From: Neobacillus rhizosphaerae
GTDB taxonomy: Bacteria > Bacillota > Bacilli > Bacillales > Cytobacillaceae
Length of the DNA: 64,000 nt
Direction: 5' to 3'
NCBI RefSeq assembly: GCF_937468385.1
Contig: NZ_CALBWS010000023.1
Span: 23,473 to 87,472, forward strand
The notes beneath the pieces were generated by a model. That model had not been told where the DNA came from, did no database searches, and worked only from the letters and a program-made list of their open reading frames with translations. Positions 7,409 through 16,086 of this stretch are shown piece by piece. The number at the start of each line of letters is the position of its first letter. Within the stretch, counting starts at the first letter, position 1. The position numbers were made by a program, and so were the translations under genes.

Positions 7409-10400
7409 ATGTCCTTTATTCACCTGCATGTATATAGTGCATATAGTTTGTTATCAAGTACGGCTACGGTTCCTGAATTAGTAAAAGCTGCACAATCAAA
7501 GGGTTTCAGAGCCCTTGCATTAACAGACAAGAACATCATGTCCGGTACAATTGAGTTTTATAAACTATGTAAAAAAAACAACTTAAAACCGATTATTGGC
7601 TTAACAGTAGATGTGGAAAGTGAAATAACGCCGAACGAATCTTATCCCCTTGTCTTACTAGCAGAAAACGAGAAGGGTTTTAGAAATCTTTTAAAAATAT
7701 CCAGCGCGGTCCAAACAAAGGCAGAGAACGGGATTCCGCTAAAATGGTTAAAACATTATTCGGAGGGTCTTATTGCTATCACACCTGGACCTGAAGGGGA
7801 AATTGAACAATCTCTTCTTAATGGGAATGAGGAAATGGCAAGGAAGCTAATAAGAAAACTAGAAGCCATTTTCGGTAATGGCAACTTTTTTCTCGCCATT
7901 CAAAATCATCAACTGGAACAAGAGAAGTTACTAATAAATCAGCTTCAACCGCTTTCAAAGGAAATGATGGTCCCTCTAGTGGCTACCAACCAGGTACAGT
8001 TTTTAGAAAAAGAGGATATGTTTGCTCATGAATGTTTGCTAGCTATTAAGAATGGTGAGAAATTACAGGATGAACATAGAGAAAGATTGGAAAGCAATCA
8101 ATACTATCTAAAAACGGCGAATGAAATGATAGACTGTCTCTCTGATTTTTCGGAAGCTTTGGAGAATACAATCCGTATCACCCAAAGATGTACGGTAGAT
8201 ATTGAACTAAATAAAACTTACTTACCCACATTTCCGACAGAAAATGGCATGGTTGCTGAAGAATACCTGGAAGAGCTATGCCAAAAAGGTTTGAGTGAGC
8301 GCATTTCCTCGCCAAGCAATGAGTATGTTGCTCGATTGTCCTATGAATTGACAGTTATTAAACGAATGAAGTTTAGCAATTACTTCTTAATTGTCTGGGA
8401 TTTTATGAGATATGCCCGTGAACATGGAATATTGACCGGACCAGGCAGGGGTTCAGCAGCAGGATCACTTGTTGCCTATGTTTTATATATAACCGATGTT
8501 GATCCCCTCGAACACAACTTATTATTTGAACGGTTTTTAAATCCTGAGCGGATTTCGATGCCTGATATTGATATTGATTTTCCAGATCACCGTCGTGAGG
8601 AAGTGATTGAGTATGTAGCCAAAAAATATGGGGAGCTGCATGTTGCCCAAATAGTCACTTTTGGGACACTTGCTGCCAAAGCAGTGTTGAGAGATGTCGG
8701 CAAGGTATTCGGATTAAATTCGAAGGAACTAGAGCAATTGTCAAGGCTTATTCCATCAAAAGTAGGAATAAATCTCCAAGAGGCATATAAAGAATCTGAA
8801 GGGCTTCGAAGGTTTATTAATGAGACCCCGCAAAACCAGCAGCTTTTTGAAACGGCTTTAAAACTAGAAGGTCTGCCCAAGCATACGTCCACACATGCCG
8901 CAGGTATAGTCATAAGCGAGAAGCAGTTGATTGATTTAATCCCCGTACAACGAGGATCTAACCATGTTTATTTAACGCAATACTCCATGGAACATCTTGA
9001 AGAGATTGGTCTGCTAAAAATGGATTTTCTTGGCTTGCGAAATCTGTCTCTTATTGAAACAATCTTAGCTTCGATTTATCGTCATACAAGAAAAAAAATA
9101 GATATCGGGCAAGTCCCATTAGATGACACAAAGACCTTCGAATTATTAGCAAGAGGTGAAACGACAGGTGTTTTTCAGCTAGAATCAGAAGGGATGAGGA
9201 AGGTGTTAACCCGGTTAAAGCCTTCATGTTTTGAGGATATTGTTGCCGTCAATGCGTTGTACAGGCCAGGTCCAATGGAAAATATCCCTCTCTTTATCGA
9301 ACGAAAACATGGCAAAAAGAAAATCGAATACCCACACCACGATTTGCAATCGATCCTTGAGAATACATATGGTGTCATCGTCTACCAAGAACAAATCATC
9401 CAAATTGCTTCAAAAATGGCCGGGTTCTCACTTGGTGAAGCGGATCTTTTAAGAAGAGCGGTTGGGAAGAAACAAAAAGAAGTCCTTGATAAAGAACGTC
9501 AACATTTTATTCAAGGAGCCGTTAAGAAAGGATATAGCCAATCTCTAGCCAATGATATCTACGATTTAATTGTCCGCTTTGCTAACTATGGCTTTAACCG
9601 CAGTCACGCAGTGGCTTATAGTATGATCGCCTATCAGCTTGCCTTTTTAAAAGCCAATTATCCGGTTTATTTTATGGCGGGGCTGCTTACCTCGGCAATT
9701 GGTAATGATTCGAAAATTGCGCAGTACATCATGGAAACAAAGCAAAAGGAAATCGTCGTCTTGCCTCCATCCATAAATCATAGTGGCTATTCCTTTCAAG
9801 TAGAGCAAAAGGGAATCCGCTATAGCCTTGCTGCAATCAAAAGTGTAGGTGCTTCAATCTTAAAGGAAATTTTTCAAGCAAGGAAAAAGAAAAAGTTCGA
9901 TGACTTATTTGATTTCTGTATCAGAGTTTCTTCTAAAGCGATTAACCGGAAAACACTTGAGTTCCTCGTTCATTCTGGATGTTTCGATGAATTTAGCGAG
10001 GATCGTGCAACACTACTTGCCAGTTTAGATGTAGCGATTGAACATGCGCAAATATTTAAGCCTAATGATGCCAGCCAAATTGATTTATTTGACGATGAAT
10101 TTGTACCTAAGCCGAAATATGTTCAAGTCGATCCCATCAGTCAGGAGCATAAACTGACATTTGAAAAAGAGGCTCTTGGTTTTTATCTTTCTGATCATCC
10201 GATTTCAATTTTTGAAAAAGATCTAAAGCAAAGCGGGGCTCATGTTTTATATGAGTTAAAAAATAATAATCAAAAGGCTGCTGCTGGTGTCTACATTTCT
10301 TCAGTGAAAGCTATTCGAACCAAAAAAGGGGATTCAATGGCCTTTTTATCCGTAAGTGACTCAAGCGGTGAAATGGAAGCAGTGGTATTCCCTACTGTAT

Positions 10401-10771
10401 ATAAAAGGTTCCAACAGCTTCTAAGACAGGGTAATTTTGTGCTGTTGGAGGGGAAAATAGAAGATCGGGAAGGAAAGCTCCAGTTTATTATTCAAAAAGC
10501 AACTGATATAGAACAGTGGATCACAGCAAATTTAGTAAAACAACCAGTATTATATTTGAAAATTGCCGATAATCAACAGGATGAACAATCCCTTCAAAAA
10601 ATAAATCAGCTGCTTAAAGAAAATAAAGGGGAAGTTGGCGTTATTTTGCATTACGAAACTACGCGCAAAACAGTTAGGTTAGGACCAGAAAATAATGTAA
10701 AACCAACCCTAGAATTACAACAGCAATTAAGTAATATTTTGGGTTTGAAAAATGTTGTACTGAAAGATTAA
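7409..10771 (+). CDS. dnaE: DNA polymerase III alpha subunit, DnaE type
   Basis: DnaE extends RNA primers on the lagging strand before handing over to PolC in Bacillus. At 1120 residues it matches the family length (about 1115). An N-terminal PHP domain (about 1-200) begins SFIHLHVYSAYSLLSS. The polymerase core has GPGRGSAAGSL and the catalytic PDIDIDF motif with D386 and D388. TGVFQLESEGMR and the helix-hairpin-helix region follow, then a C-terminal OB fold (about 960-1040, AAGVYISSVKAIRTKKGDSMAFLSV). The ATG at 7409 has GGGGGTGACAAA before it; an earlier in-frame ATG at 7316 has no ribosome binding site. It is monocistronic or reads toward the malic enzyme gene. No exonuclease domain is present, as expected for DnaE. 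Confidence 0.96.
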   Translation: MSFIHLHVYSAYSLLSSTATVPELVKAAQSKGFRALALTDKNIMSGTIEFYKLCKKNNLKPIIGLTVDVESEITPNESYPLVLLAENEKGFRNLLKISSAVQTKAENGIPLKWLKHYSEGLIAITPGPEGEIEQSLLNGNEEMARKLIRKLEAIFGNGNFFLAIQNHQLEQEKLLINQLQPLSKEMMVPLVATNQVQFLEKEDMFAHECLLAIKNGEKLQDEHRERLESNQYYLKTANEMIDCLSDFSEALENTIRITQRCTVDIELNKTYLPTFPTENGMVAEEYLEELCQKGLSERISSPSNEYVARLSYELTVIKRMKFSNYFLIVWDFMRYAREHGILTGPGRGSAAGSLVAYVLYITDVDPLEHNLLFERFLNPERISMPDIDIDFPDHRREEVIEYVAKKYGELHVAQIVTFGTLAAKAVLRDVGKVFGLNSKELEQLSRLIPSKVGINLQEAYKESEGLRRFINETPQNQQLFETALKLEGLPKHTSTHAAGIVISEKQLIDLIPVQRGSNHVYLTQYSMEHLEEIGLLKMDFLGLRNLSLIETILASIYRHTRKKIDIGQVPLDDTKTFELLARGETTGVFQLESEGMRKVLTRLKPSCFEDIVAVNALYRPGPMENIPLFIERKHGKKKIEYPHHDLQSILENTYGVIVYQEQIIQIASKMAGFSLGEADLLRRAVGKKQKEVLDKERQHFIQGAVKKGYSQSLANDIYDLIVRFANYGFNRSHAVAYSMIAYQLAFLKANYPVYFMAGLLTSAIGNDSKIAQYIMETKQKEIVVLPPSINHSGYSFQVEQKGIRYSLAAIKSVGASILKEIFQARKKKKFDDLFDFCIRVSSKAINRKTLEFLVHSGCFDEFSEDRATLLASLDVAIEHAQIFKPNDASQIDLFDDEFVPKPKYVQVDPISQEHKLTFEKEALGFYLSDHPISIFEKDLKQSGAHVLYELKNNNQKAAAGVYISSVKAIRTKKGDSMAFLSVSDSSGEMEAVVFPTVYKRFQQLLRQGNFVLLEGKIEDREGKLQFIIQKATDIEQWITANLVKQPVLYLKIADNQQDEQSLQKINQLLKENKGEVGVILHYETTRKTVRLGPENNVKPTLELQQQLSNILGLKNVVLKD

Positions 10772-10774
10772 TTC

Positions 10775-10802
10775 TTTACAACTTTCGAAGATATGTTATA
10801 GT
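10775..10802 (+). promoter_or_regulatory. Promoter of the malic enzyme gene
   Basis: TTTACA (10775-10780) and TATAGT (10797-10802) are separated by 16 bases just after the dnaE stop. The GTGGTCAGACCAC palindrome lies about 15 bases downstream, where a bound repressor would block transcription. Confidence 0.55.
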
Positions 10803-10817
10803 GATAAAGAAACTAGT

Positions 10818-10830
10818 GTGGTCAGACCAC
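10818..10830. promoter_or_regulatory. GntR/FadR-type operator, copy 1
   Basis: The 13-bp palindrome GTGGTCAGACCAC contains TGGTC-N-GACCA, the pattern typical of FadR-subfamily GntR regulators. The same palindrome occurs upstream of accD at 12848-12860, and a GntR-family gene lies between the two sites. Confidence 0.65.
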
Positions 10831-10899
10831 CAATAGTTAGCTTGTTTTTTAATGGGATGTTATAAATTTTTTTGTAATTATCAGAGGGGTGACATTATC

Positions 10900-12138
10900 T
10901 TGACTTTACGTGAAGAAGCATTGCATATGCATCGAATTAATAAAGGAAAGTTAGAGTCGAAATCAAAAGTTCCAGTCCGGAATGCACATGATTTAAGTTT
11001 AGCCTATTCACCAGGTGTAGCAGAGCCATGCAAAGATATTTATGAGAAACCAGAAACGGTATACGACTATACCATGAAGGGAAACATGGTCGCGGTTGTA
11101 TCCGATGGTACAGCTGTTCTTGGGCTTGGTAATATCGGACCGGAAGCAGCTCTTCCTGTAATGGAAGGAAAGGCCGTTCTCTTTAAAAGCTTTGCAGGTG
11201 TAGATGCATTTCCAATCTGTCTCAATACAACAGATGTAGATAAAATTGTTGAAACCGTAAAGTTACTTGAGCCTACATTTGGAGGAGTGAATCTTGAAGA
11301 TATTGCTGCTCCCAATTGTTTTGTAATTGAGGAACGTTTGAAAAAGGAAGCAAACATTCCAATCTTTCATGATGATCAACATGGTACAGCCATTGTTACA
11401 GTTGCAGGTCTTGTCAATGCCCTTAAAATTATCGGAAAGAAAATGACCGAAATAAAAGTGGTAGCAAGCGGTGCTGGTGCAGCTGGGATTGCGATTATTA
11501 AGTTGTTATATAGTTATGGTGTTAGAGACATCATTATGTGTGATACTAAGGGTGCGATTTATGAAGGACGGCCACAAGGAATGAATGCGGTCAAAACAGA
11601 AGTTGCGAAATTTACCAATCGAGATAATCTGACAGGAAGTCTCGCTGATGTTATAAAAGGTGCCGATGTATTTATTGGAGTATCTGTAGCAGGGGCACTA
11701 ACAAAAGAAATGGTTGCATCGATGAATCCTGATTCGATCATTTTTGCGATGGCAAATCCTGACCCGGAAATTATGCCTGATGAGGCAAAAGCAGCGGGAG
11801 CAAAAGTAGTTGGTACAGGCCGTTCTGATTTTCCGAACCAAGTAAACAATGTGCTTGCTTTTCCTGGGATTTTCCGCGGGGCGCTTGATGTTCGTGCGAC
11901 CCATATTAACGAAAAAATGAAAGTAGCTGCAGTGGAAGCCATTGCTGGCTTAATTAGTGAAGATGAGTTGAATGCTGACTATGTTATTCCAGCACCATTC
12001 GATCCAAGAGTAGCCCCAAATGTAGCTGCTGCAGTGGCAAAGGCAGCCATGGAAACAGGAGTAGCGCGTATAAAGGTAGACCCTGAGGATGTAAAAGAAA
12101 AAACACAGAGGCTCGCTATTATTGGTAAAAGTGAGTGA
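10900..12138 (+). CDS. ytsJ: NADP-dependent malic enzyme
   Basis: Malic enzyme oxidatively decarboxylates malate to pyruvate; the YtsJ type favours NADP and is a NADPH source. The 412-residue protein has an N-terminal catalytic domain with Y36 (LAYSPGVAEP), K91 (EGKAVLF), metal ligands E133 and D134 (NLEDI) and D159 (FHDDQHGTA). A Rossmann domain follows with GAGAAGIA near 195. The start is the TTG at 10900, preceded by AGAGGGGTGA; an in-frame ATG at 10852 would add 16 unrelated residues. A promoter and a GntR-type palindrome precede it. The GntR gene follows after 8 bases, so the two are cotranscribed. Cofactor preference is inferred from orthology. Confidence 0.93.
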   Translation: MTLREEALHMHRINKGKLESKSKVPVRNAHDLSLAYSPGVAEPCKDIYEKPETVYDYTMKGNMVAVVSDGTAVLGLGNIGPEAALPVMEGKAVLFKSFAGVDAFPICLNTTDVDKIVETVKLLEPTFGGVNLEDIAAPNCFVIEERLKKEANIPIFHDDQHGTAIVTVAGLVNALKIIGKKMTEIKVVASGAGAAGIAIIKLLYSYGVRDIIMCDTKGAIYEGRPQGMNAVKTEVAKFTNRDNLTGSLADVIKGADVFIGVSVAGALTKEMVASMNPDSIIFAMANPDPEIMPDEAKAAGAKVVGTGRSDFPNQVNNVLAFPGIFRGALDVRATHINEKMKVAAVEAIAGLISEDELNADYVIPAPFDPRVAPNVAAAVAKAAMETGVARIKVDPEDVKEKTQRLAIIGKSE

Positions 12139-12146
12139 TTAGGTAA

Positions 12147-12761
12147 GTGAAGAATACCAAAGTATACTTAGAAATCGTAAAGCAGTTACGAGAAATGATT
12201 ACTATAGATGGTCTGAAGACAGGAGATAAGATTCCTTCAGAACGTGAATTATCTGAGCGCCTGAATTTCGGGCGCTCTTCGGTTCGCGAAGCTCTTAGAG
12301 CACTAGAATTGCTTGGCTTAATTGAAACTCGGCGAGGCGAAGGAACGTTTATCAGAGACTTTCGAGGTCATCAGCTGGTACAGCTTCTCAGTACTTTTAT
12401 TTTGCAGGATGAAAAAGCAAAGCGCGATGTTTTCGAAACAAAAAATTTTATTGAGATGGATTGCTTGCGCTTAGCACTTCAGCGGATTGACAATGAAAGT
12501 ATGGAGAATTTGATTGAATGGGCAAAAAAAACAAACAGCATTCATGATGATGATTTTTTTTATCGGATAATGGAGATGGCGGATAATCACCTATTCTTAA
12601 GAATGTGGTTAATATTAAAGGAATATTATTATTCGCTAGATTTTCATCATGTAGAGTATAGGCGGGAAGACTATCTCCTGTTGCTGGAAGCTTTAGCAGA
12701 AAAGGATGTAGTAAAAACACTTTCTGCATATAGGAAACTACGAAATTTGTCTGTTTTTTAA
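12147..12761 (+). CDS. GntR-family (FadR subfamily) transcriptional regulator
   Basis: A DNA-binding regulator of 204 residues. The N-terminal winged helix (about 1-70) has the GntR signature PSERELSERLNFGRSSVREALRALELLGLIETRRGEGTFI. The C-terminal part (about 75-204) is helical, compatible with a short FadR/FCD-like ligand domain, but ligand residues cannot be assigned by eye. It starts at a GTG (12147) with a weak ribosome binding site and lies 8 bases after the malic enzyme gene, so it is probably coupled to it. Identical TGGTC-N-GACCA palindromes upstream of the malic enzyme gene and of accD make these its likely targets. The effector is unknown; a metabolite such as malate or malonyl-CoA is only a guess. 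I know of no such gene at this place in B. subtilis. Confidence 0.85.
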   Translation: MKNTKVYLEIVKQLREMITIDGLKTGDKIPSERELSERLNFGRSSVREALRALELLGLIETRRGEGTFIRDFRGHQLVQLLSTFILQDEKAKRDVFETKNFIEMDCLRLALQRIDNESMENLIEWAKKTNSIHDDDFFYRIMEMADNHLFLRMWLILKEYYYSLDFHHVEYRREDYLLLLEALAEKDVVKTLSAYRKLRNLSVF

Positions 12762-12847
12762 CGACAAATACTAACAAATTCTGAACTTATTTTATTTTAT
12801 AGTGGTAGGTATACAAGCCCTAGCATAAGGGTATTTTTAATCGAGTA

Positions 12848-12860
12848 GTGGTCTGACCAC
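12848..12860. promoter_or_regulatory. GntR/FadR-type operator, copy 2
   Basis: GTGGTCTGACCAC is the reverse complement of, and therefore the same site as, the palindrome at 10818-10830. It lies about 100 bases before accD, in the intergenic stretch that should contain the accDA promoter. Confidence 0.65.
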
Positions 12861-12960
12861 TTTTACGTGTATATAGTTGAAGTTGGATAGAAAGACTTCT
12901 GAATAGAATGATATGGAGAAGCCTGCCAATTGGTAGGAGCGTTATGAGGGAGGTTTCATT

Positions 12961-13839
12961 TTGGCGCTAAAAGATCTTTTTACTAAAAATCATCCGAAAA
13001 AGAAAAAATATGCAACAATTCCCACTGAAACTGCTAAAAATGACGTACCTGAAGGAATTATGACTAAATGTCCTTCGTGTAAGAAAATCATGTATACAAA
13101 AGAATTAACAAAAAATCTAAAAGTTTGTTTACATTGTGGGTTTCATTTTCAAATGAATTCAAGAGAGCGAATTGACAGCTTTATTGATGAAGGCAGCTTT
13201 GAAGAAATAAATGAAAATATGATGTCTAAAAATCCTTTGAATTTCCCAGATTACCTTGAAAAGCTGGAAAAGGATCGGTTAAAAAGTAACTTAAACGAAG
13301 CTGTTGTTACAGGAATCGGCAGCGTTAATGGAAACAAAATTGTCCTTGCTATCATGGATGCCTCTTTCCGAATGGGGAGTATGGGTTCTGTTGTTGGTGA
13401 AAAAATAACGCTTGCGATTGAAAAAGCAGATGAACTTTCTGTACCATTTATAATATTTACTGCTTCTGGTGGTGCGAGAATGCAGGAAGGTGCCTTGAGT
13501 TTGATGCAAATGGCAAAAACAAGTGTTGCTTTAAAAAGGTTCAGTGAACATGGGGGCTTATATATTTCCATTATGACACACCCGACAACAGGTGGCGTCT
13601 CTGCGAGCTTTGCCTCGTTGGGAGATTTCAACTTCGCAGAACCAGGCGCTTTAATTGCTTTTGCTGGTCGTAGGGTTATCGAACAATCAATTCGAGAAGA
13701 ATTACCAGAGGATTTTCAAACGGCCGAATTTCTTTTAAAACACGGTCAACTGGATGCGATTATTTCACGCGTAGACCTCGTCGAGAAAATCACTAACATT
13801 TTAGAAATCCATCAACCCGGGGGTGAACTCGCATGGTAG
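12961..13839 (+). CDS. accD: Acetyl-CoA carboxylase carboxyltransferase subunit beta
   Basis: AccD, with AccA, transfers the carboxyl group from biotin to acetyl-CoA to make malonyl-CoA, the first step of fatty acid synthesis. The 292-residue protein has the N-terminal zinc ribbon with C37, C40, C56 and C59 (CPSC...CLHC). The crotonase-fold transferase domain contains SGGARMQEGALSLMQMAK, TTGGVSASFASLGD and PGALIAFAGRRVIEQ. The start is TTG at 12961 behind GAGGGAGGTTT. Its 3' end overlaps accA by 7 bases, so the two are translated together in equal amounts. A GntR-type palindrome about 100 bases upstream suggests shared control with the malic enzyme gene. Confidence 0.96.
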   Translation: MALKDLFTKNHPKKKKYATIPTETAKNDVPEGIMTKCPSCKKIMYTKELTKNLKVCLHCGFHFQMNSRERIDSFIDEGSFEEINENMMSKNPLNFPDYLEKLEKDRLKSNLNEAVVTGIGSVNGNKIVLAIMDASFRMGSMGSVVGEKITLAIEKADELSVPFIIFTASGGARMQEGALSLMQMAKTSVALKRFSEHGGLYISIMTHPTTGGVSASFASLGDFNFAEPGALIAFAGRRVIEQSIREELPEDFQTAEFLLKHGQLDAIISRVDLVEKITNILEIHQPGGELAW

Positions 13840-14810
13840 GAGAATTAGAATTCGAACGCCCGATTACCGAGTTAAGAAAGAAAATTTCTGAGATAAAAGA
13901 GTTCACGAAAACAACAGATGTCGATTTAAGTTCTGAGATTGCAAAATTAGAAGATCGGCTTGAAAAGCTAGAGAACGATATATATGCAAATATTAAACCT
14001 TGGGATCGGGTACAAATAGCACGGCTTCCAAATAGGCCGACAACTCTTGATTATATTTCCTATCTTTTCGAAGGATTCTTTGAATGTCATGGTGACCGGA
14101 CCTTTGCTGATGATGAGGCTATAGTTGGCGGAATAGCCAGATTTAAGGGTCTACCAGTTACCGTAATTGGTCATCAAAGAGGGAAAGATACGAAAGAGAA
14201 TATCCGCAGAAACTTTGGAATGCCACATCCAGAGGGCTACCGAAAAGCCCTTCGCTTAATGAAACAGGCCGATAAGTTTAATCGTCCAATTATTTGTTTT
14301 ATCGATACAAAGGGAGCCTATCCAGGAAAGGCTGCTGAAGAACGTGGTCAAAGTGAAGCCATTGCCCGCAACCTACTCGAGATGGCAGGCCTCAGAGTAC
14401 CGGTCATTTGTATTGTTATTGGAGAAGGGGGTAGTGGGGGTGCTCTTGCCCTTGGAGTCGGCAACCGCATATATATGCTTGAAAACTCAACCTATTCCGT
14501 TATTTCTCCAGAAGGTGCAGCGGCTATTTTGTGGAAAGATGCCGCTTTTGCTAAAAATGCTGCTGAAACGATGAAAATAACTGCACCCGACTTAAAAGAA
14601 TTAGGTGTTATTGATGGGATTATTCCGGAAATCAAGGGTGGCGCCCATAAGGATGTTAAAAAGCAAGCTGAGGAAATTGAAAAATTGTTAACAACCTCCT
14701 TACAACAGCTGCTTGAACTATCGAAAGAAGAACTAGTAGCTGATCGTTATAATCGATTTAGGACAATTGGTGAATATTCTATAATGAATGACTACATTGG
14801 AGTAAATTAA
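13833..14810 (+). CDS. accA: Acetyl-CoA carboxylase carboxyltransferase subunit alpha
   Basis: AccA is the partner of AccD in the A2B2 carboxyltransferase. The 325-residue sequence has the family's N-terminal helical segment (about 1-60) and the transferase core with GHQRGKDTKENIRRNFGMPHPEGYRKALRLM split over two helices, IDTKGAYPGKAAEERGQSEAIARNL, and the oxyanion loop GEGGSGGALALGVGN. It starts at ATG 13833 inside the last codons of accD. A strong terminator (14811-14838) ends the accDA unit. All core motifs are intact and the length is normal. Confidence 0.96.
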   Translation: MVGELEFERPITELRKKISEIKEFTKTTDVDLSSEIAKLEDRLEKLENDIYANIKPWDRVQIARLPNRPTTLDYISYLFEGFFECHGDRTFADDEAIVGGIARFKGLPVTVIGHQRGKDTKENIRRNFGMPHPEGYRKALRLMKQADKFNRPIICFIDTKGAYPGKAAEERGQSEAIARNLLEMAGLRVPVICIVIGEGGSGGALALGVGNRIYMLENSTYSVISPEGAAAILWKDAAFAKNAAETMKITAPDLKELGVIDGIIPEIKGGAHKDVKKQAEEIEKLLTTSLQQLLELSKEELVADRYNRFRTIGEYSIMNDYIGVN

Positions 14811-14838
14811 AAAAAGTGCTCATTTGAGCACTTTTTTT
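14811..14838 (+). terminator. Terminator of accDA
   Basis: The hairpin AAAGTGCTC/GAGCACTTT is followed by seven T, directly after the accA stop codon. Confidence 0.9.
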
Positions 14839-15096
14839 GTAGTTCACAAAAAATTCATTAAAATGACGGTGGCGACGCTTACAAAGAGGAATAAAACGTT
14901 TCCATTTCACTAACTATTCCGTCTATTGTATTTACTAATATGAATCGGTTGTTAAGGGCATTTCTTCATGTTATTTTATAATTATTCAATGCTTTTATGT
15001 TAATACTAAAAGTAATAATAACGAAAAGTTGTGCTTATCTATTTTATTAACAATAATCTACATAGGTTTTCTAATTCCATGATTGAGGTGAAAAAT

Positions 15097-16056
15097 ATGA
15101 AAAAAATAGGGGTACTTACGAGTGGCGGAGACTCCCCAGGGATGAATCCTGCGATTCGGGCTGTTGTTCGTAAAGCGATTTTTCATAATGTAGACGTTTA
15201 TGGTATTTATGGCGGTTATACAGGTTTAATTTCCGGAAATATAAAAAAGCTTGAGCTTGGTTCTGTTGGTGATATTATCCACCGTGGAGGAACTATGCTT
15301 CATTCAGCGCGCTGTCCTGAATTTAAAACGAAAGAAGGACAGCAAAAAGGAATTGAACAGCTTAGAGCTCATGGAATAGAAGGGCTTGTTGTGATCGGCG
15401 GAGATGGCTCATACCGCGGTGCGAAGGCTTTAACTGAGCAGGGTTTTCCATGCGTCGGTGTACCTGGAACAATCGATAATGATATTCCAGGTACAGAACT
15501 TACAATTGGTTTTGATACGGCATTAAATACAGTCATCGATGCCGTCGATAAAATCCGCGATACGGCAACATCCCACGAAAGAACCTTTGTCATCGAAGTT
15601 ATGGGACGAAATGCAGGTGACATTGCTTTATGGGCTGGACTTGCAGGCGGCGCTGAAACGATATTAATACCGGAAGAGAACTATGACATGAATGAAGTGG
15701 CAGAAAGGCTGCGCAGTGGCCAGGAACGCGGGAAAAAACATAGTATCATTATTGTTGCTGAAGGTGTTTGCAGCGGGTACGAATTCGCCAAACAGCTTCA
15801 AGAAGCAACTAGTTTTGAAACAAGAGTATCGGTATTAGGCCATATCCAACGTGGCGGTTCACCAACTGCTGCTGACAGAGTGCTTGCCAGCAGGTTAGGA
15901 GCCAGGGCGGTTGAGCTTTTAATTGAAGGAAAAGGCGGCCGTGCAGTCGGAATGGAAAAGAATCAGCTTGTTGATTATGACATTATTGAAGCTCTTGGTA
16001 AAAAACACACATTGGATTTTGATCTGTTCAAATTGTCAAAGGAATTATCTATCTAA
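15097..16056 (+). CDS. pfkA: ATP-dependent 6-phosphofructokinase
   Basis: PfkA phosphorylates fructose 6-phosphate to fructose 1,6-bisphosphate, the committed glycolytic step. The 319-residue length is exactly that of Bacillus PfkA. Visible are the ATP loop GVLTSGGDSPGMN (6-18), GGDGSYRGA (101-109), the catalytic TIDNDI with D127 and D129, and MGRNAGDIAL. The ATG at 15097 with GAGGTG ahead is preferred; an upstream in-frame codon at 15031 would add 22 residues. The gene is followed after 30 bases by pyk, forming the conserved pfkA-pyk operon. About 255 bases separate it from the accA terminator and should contain its promoter. Confidence 0.96.
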   Translation: MKKIGVLTSGGDSPGMNPAIRAVVRKAIFHNVDVYGIYGGYTGLISGNIKKLELGSVGDIIHRGGTMLHSARCPEFKTKEGQQKGIEQLRAHGIEGLVVIGGDGSYRGAKALTEQGFPCVGVPGTIDNDIPGTELTIGFDTALNTVIDAVDKIRDTATSHERTFVIEVMGRNAGDIALWAGLAGGAETILIPEENYDMNEVAERLRSGQERGKKHSIIIVAEGVCSGYEFAKQLQEATSFETRVSVLGHIQRGGSPTAADRVLASRLGARAVELLIEGKGGRAVGMEKNQLVDYDIIEALGKKHTLDFDLFKLSKELSI

Positions 16057-16086
16057 TTATTTGTTCGATTATTAGGAGGCTATAGC

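Noticed and set aside
11559..11942. Long minus-strand open frame inside the malic enzyme gene
   Set aside because: It is antisense to a gene with intact catalytic motifs, has no ribosome binding site and shows the composition of a shadow frame. The same applies to antisense frames in pyk, accD and dnaE.
12815..12840. Terminator between the GntR gene and accD (CCCT/AGGG)
   Set aside because: The stem is only four base pairs and the T tract is interrupted.
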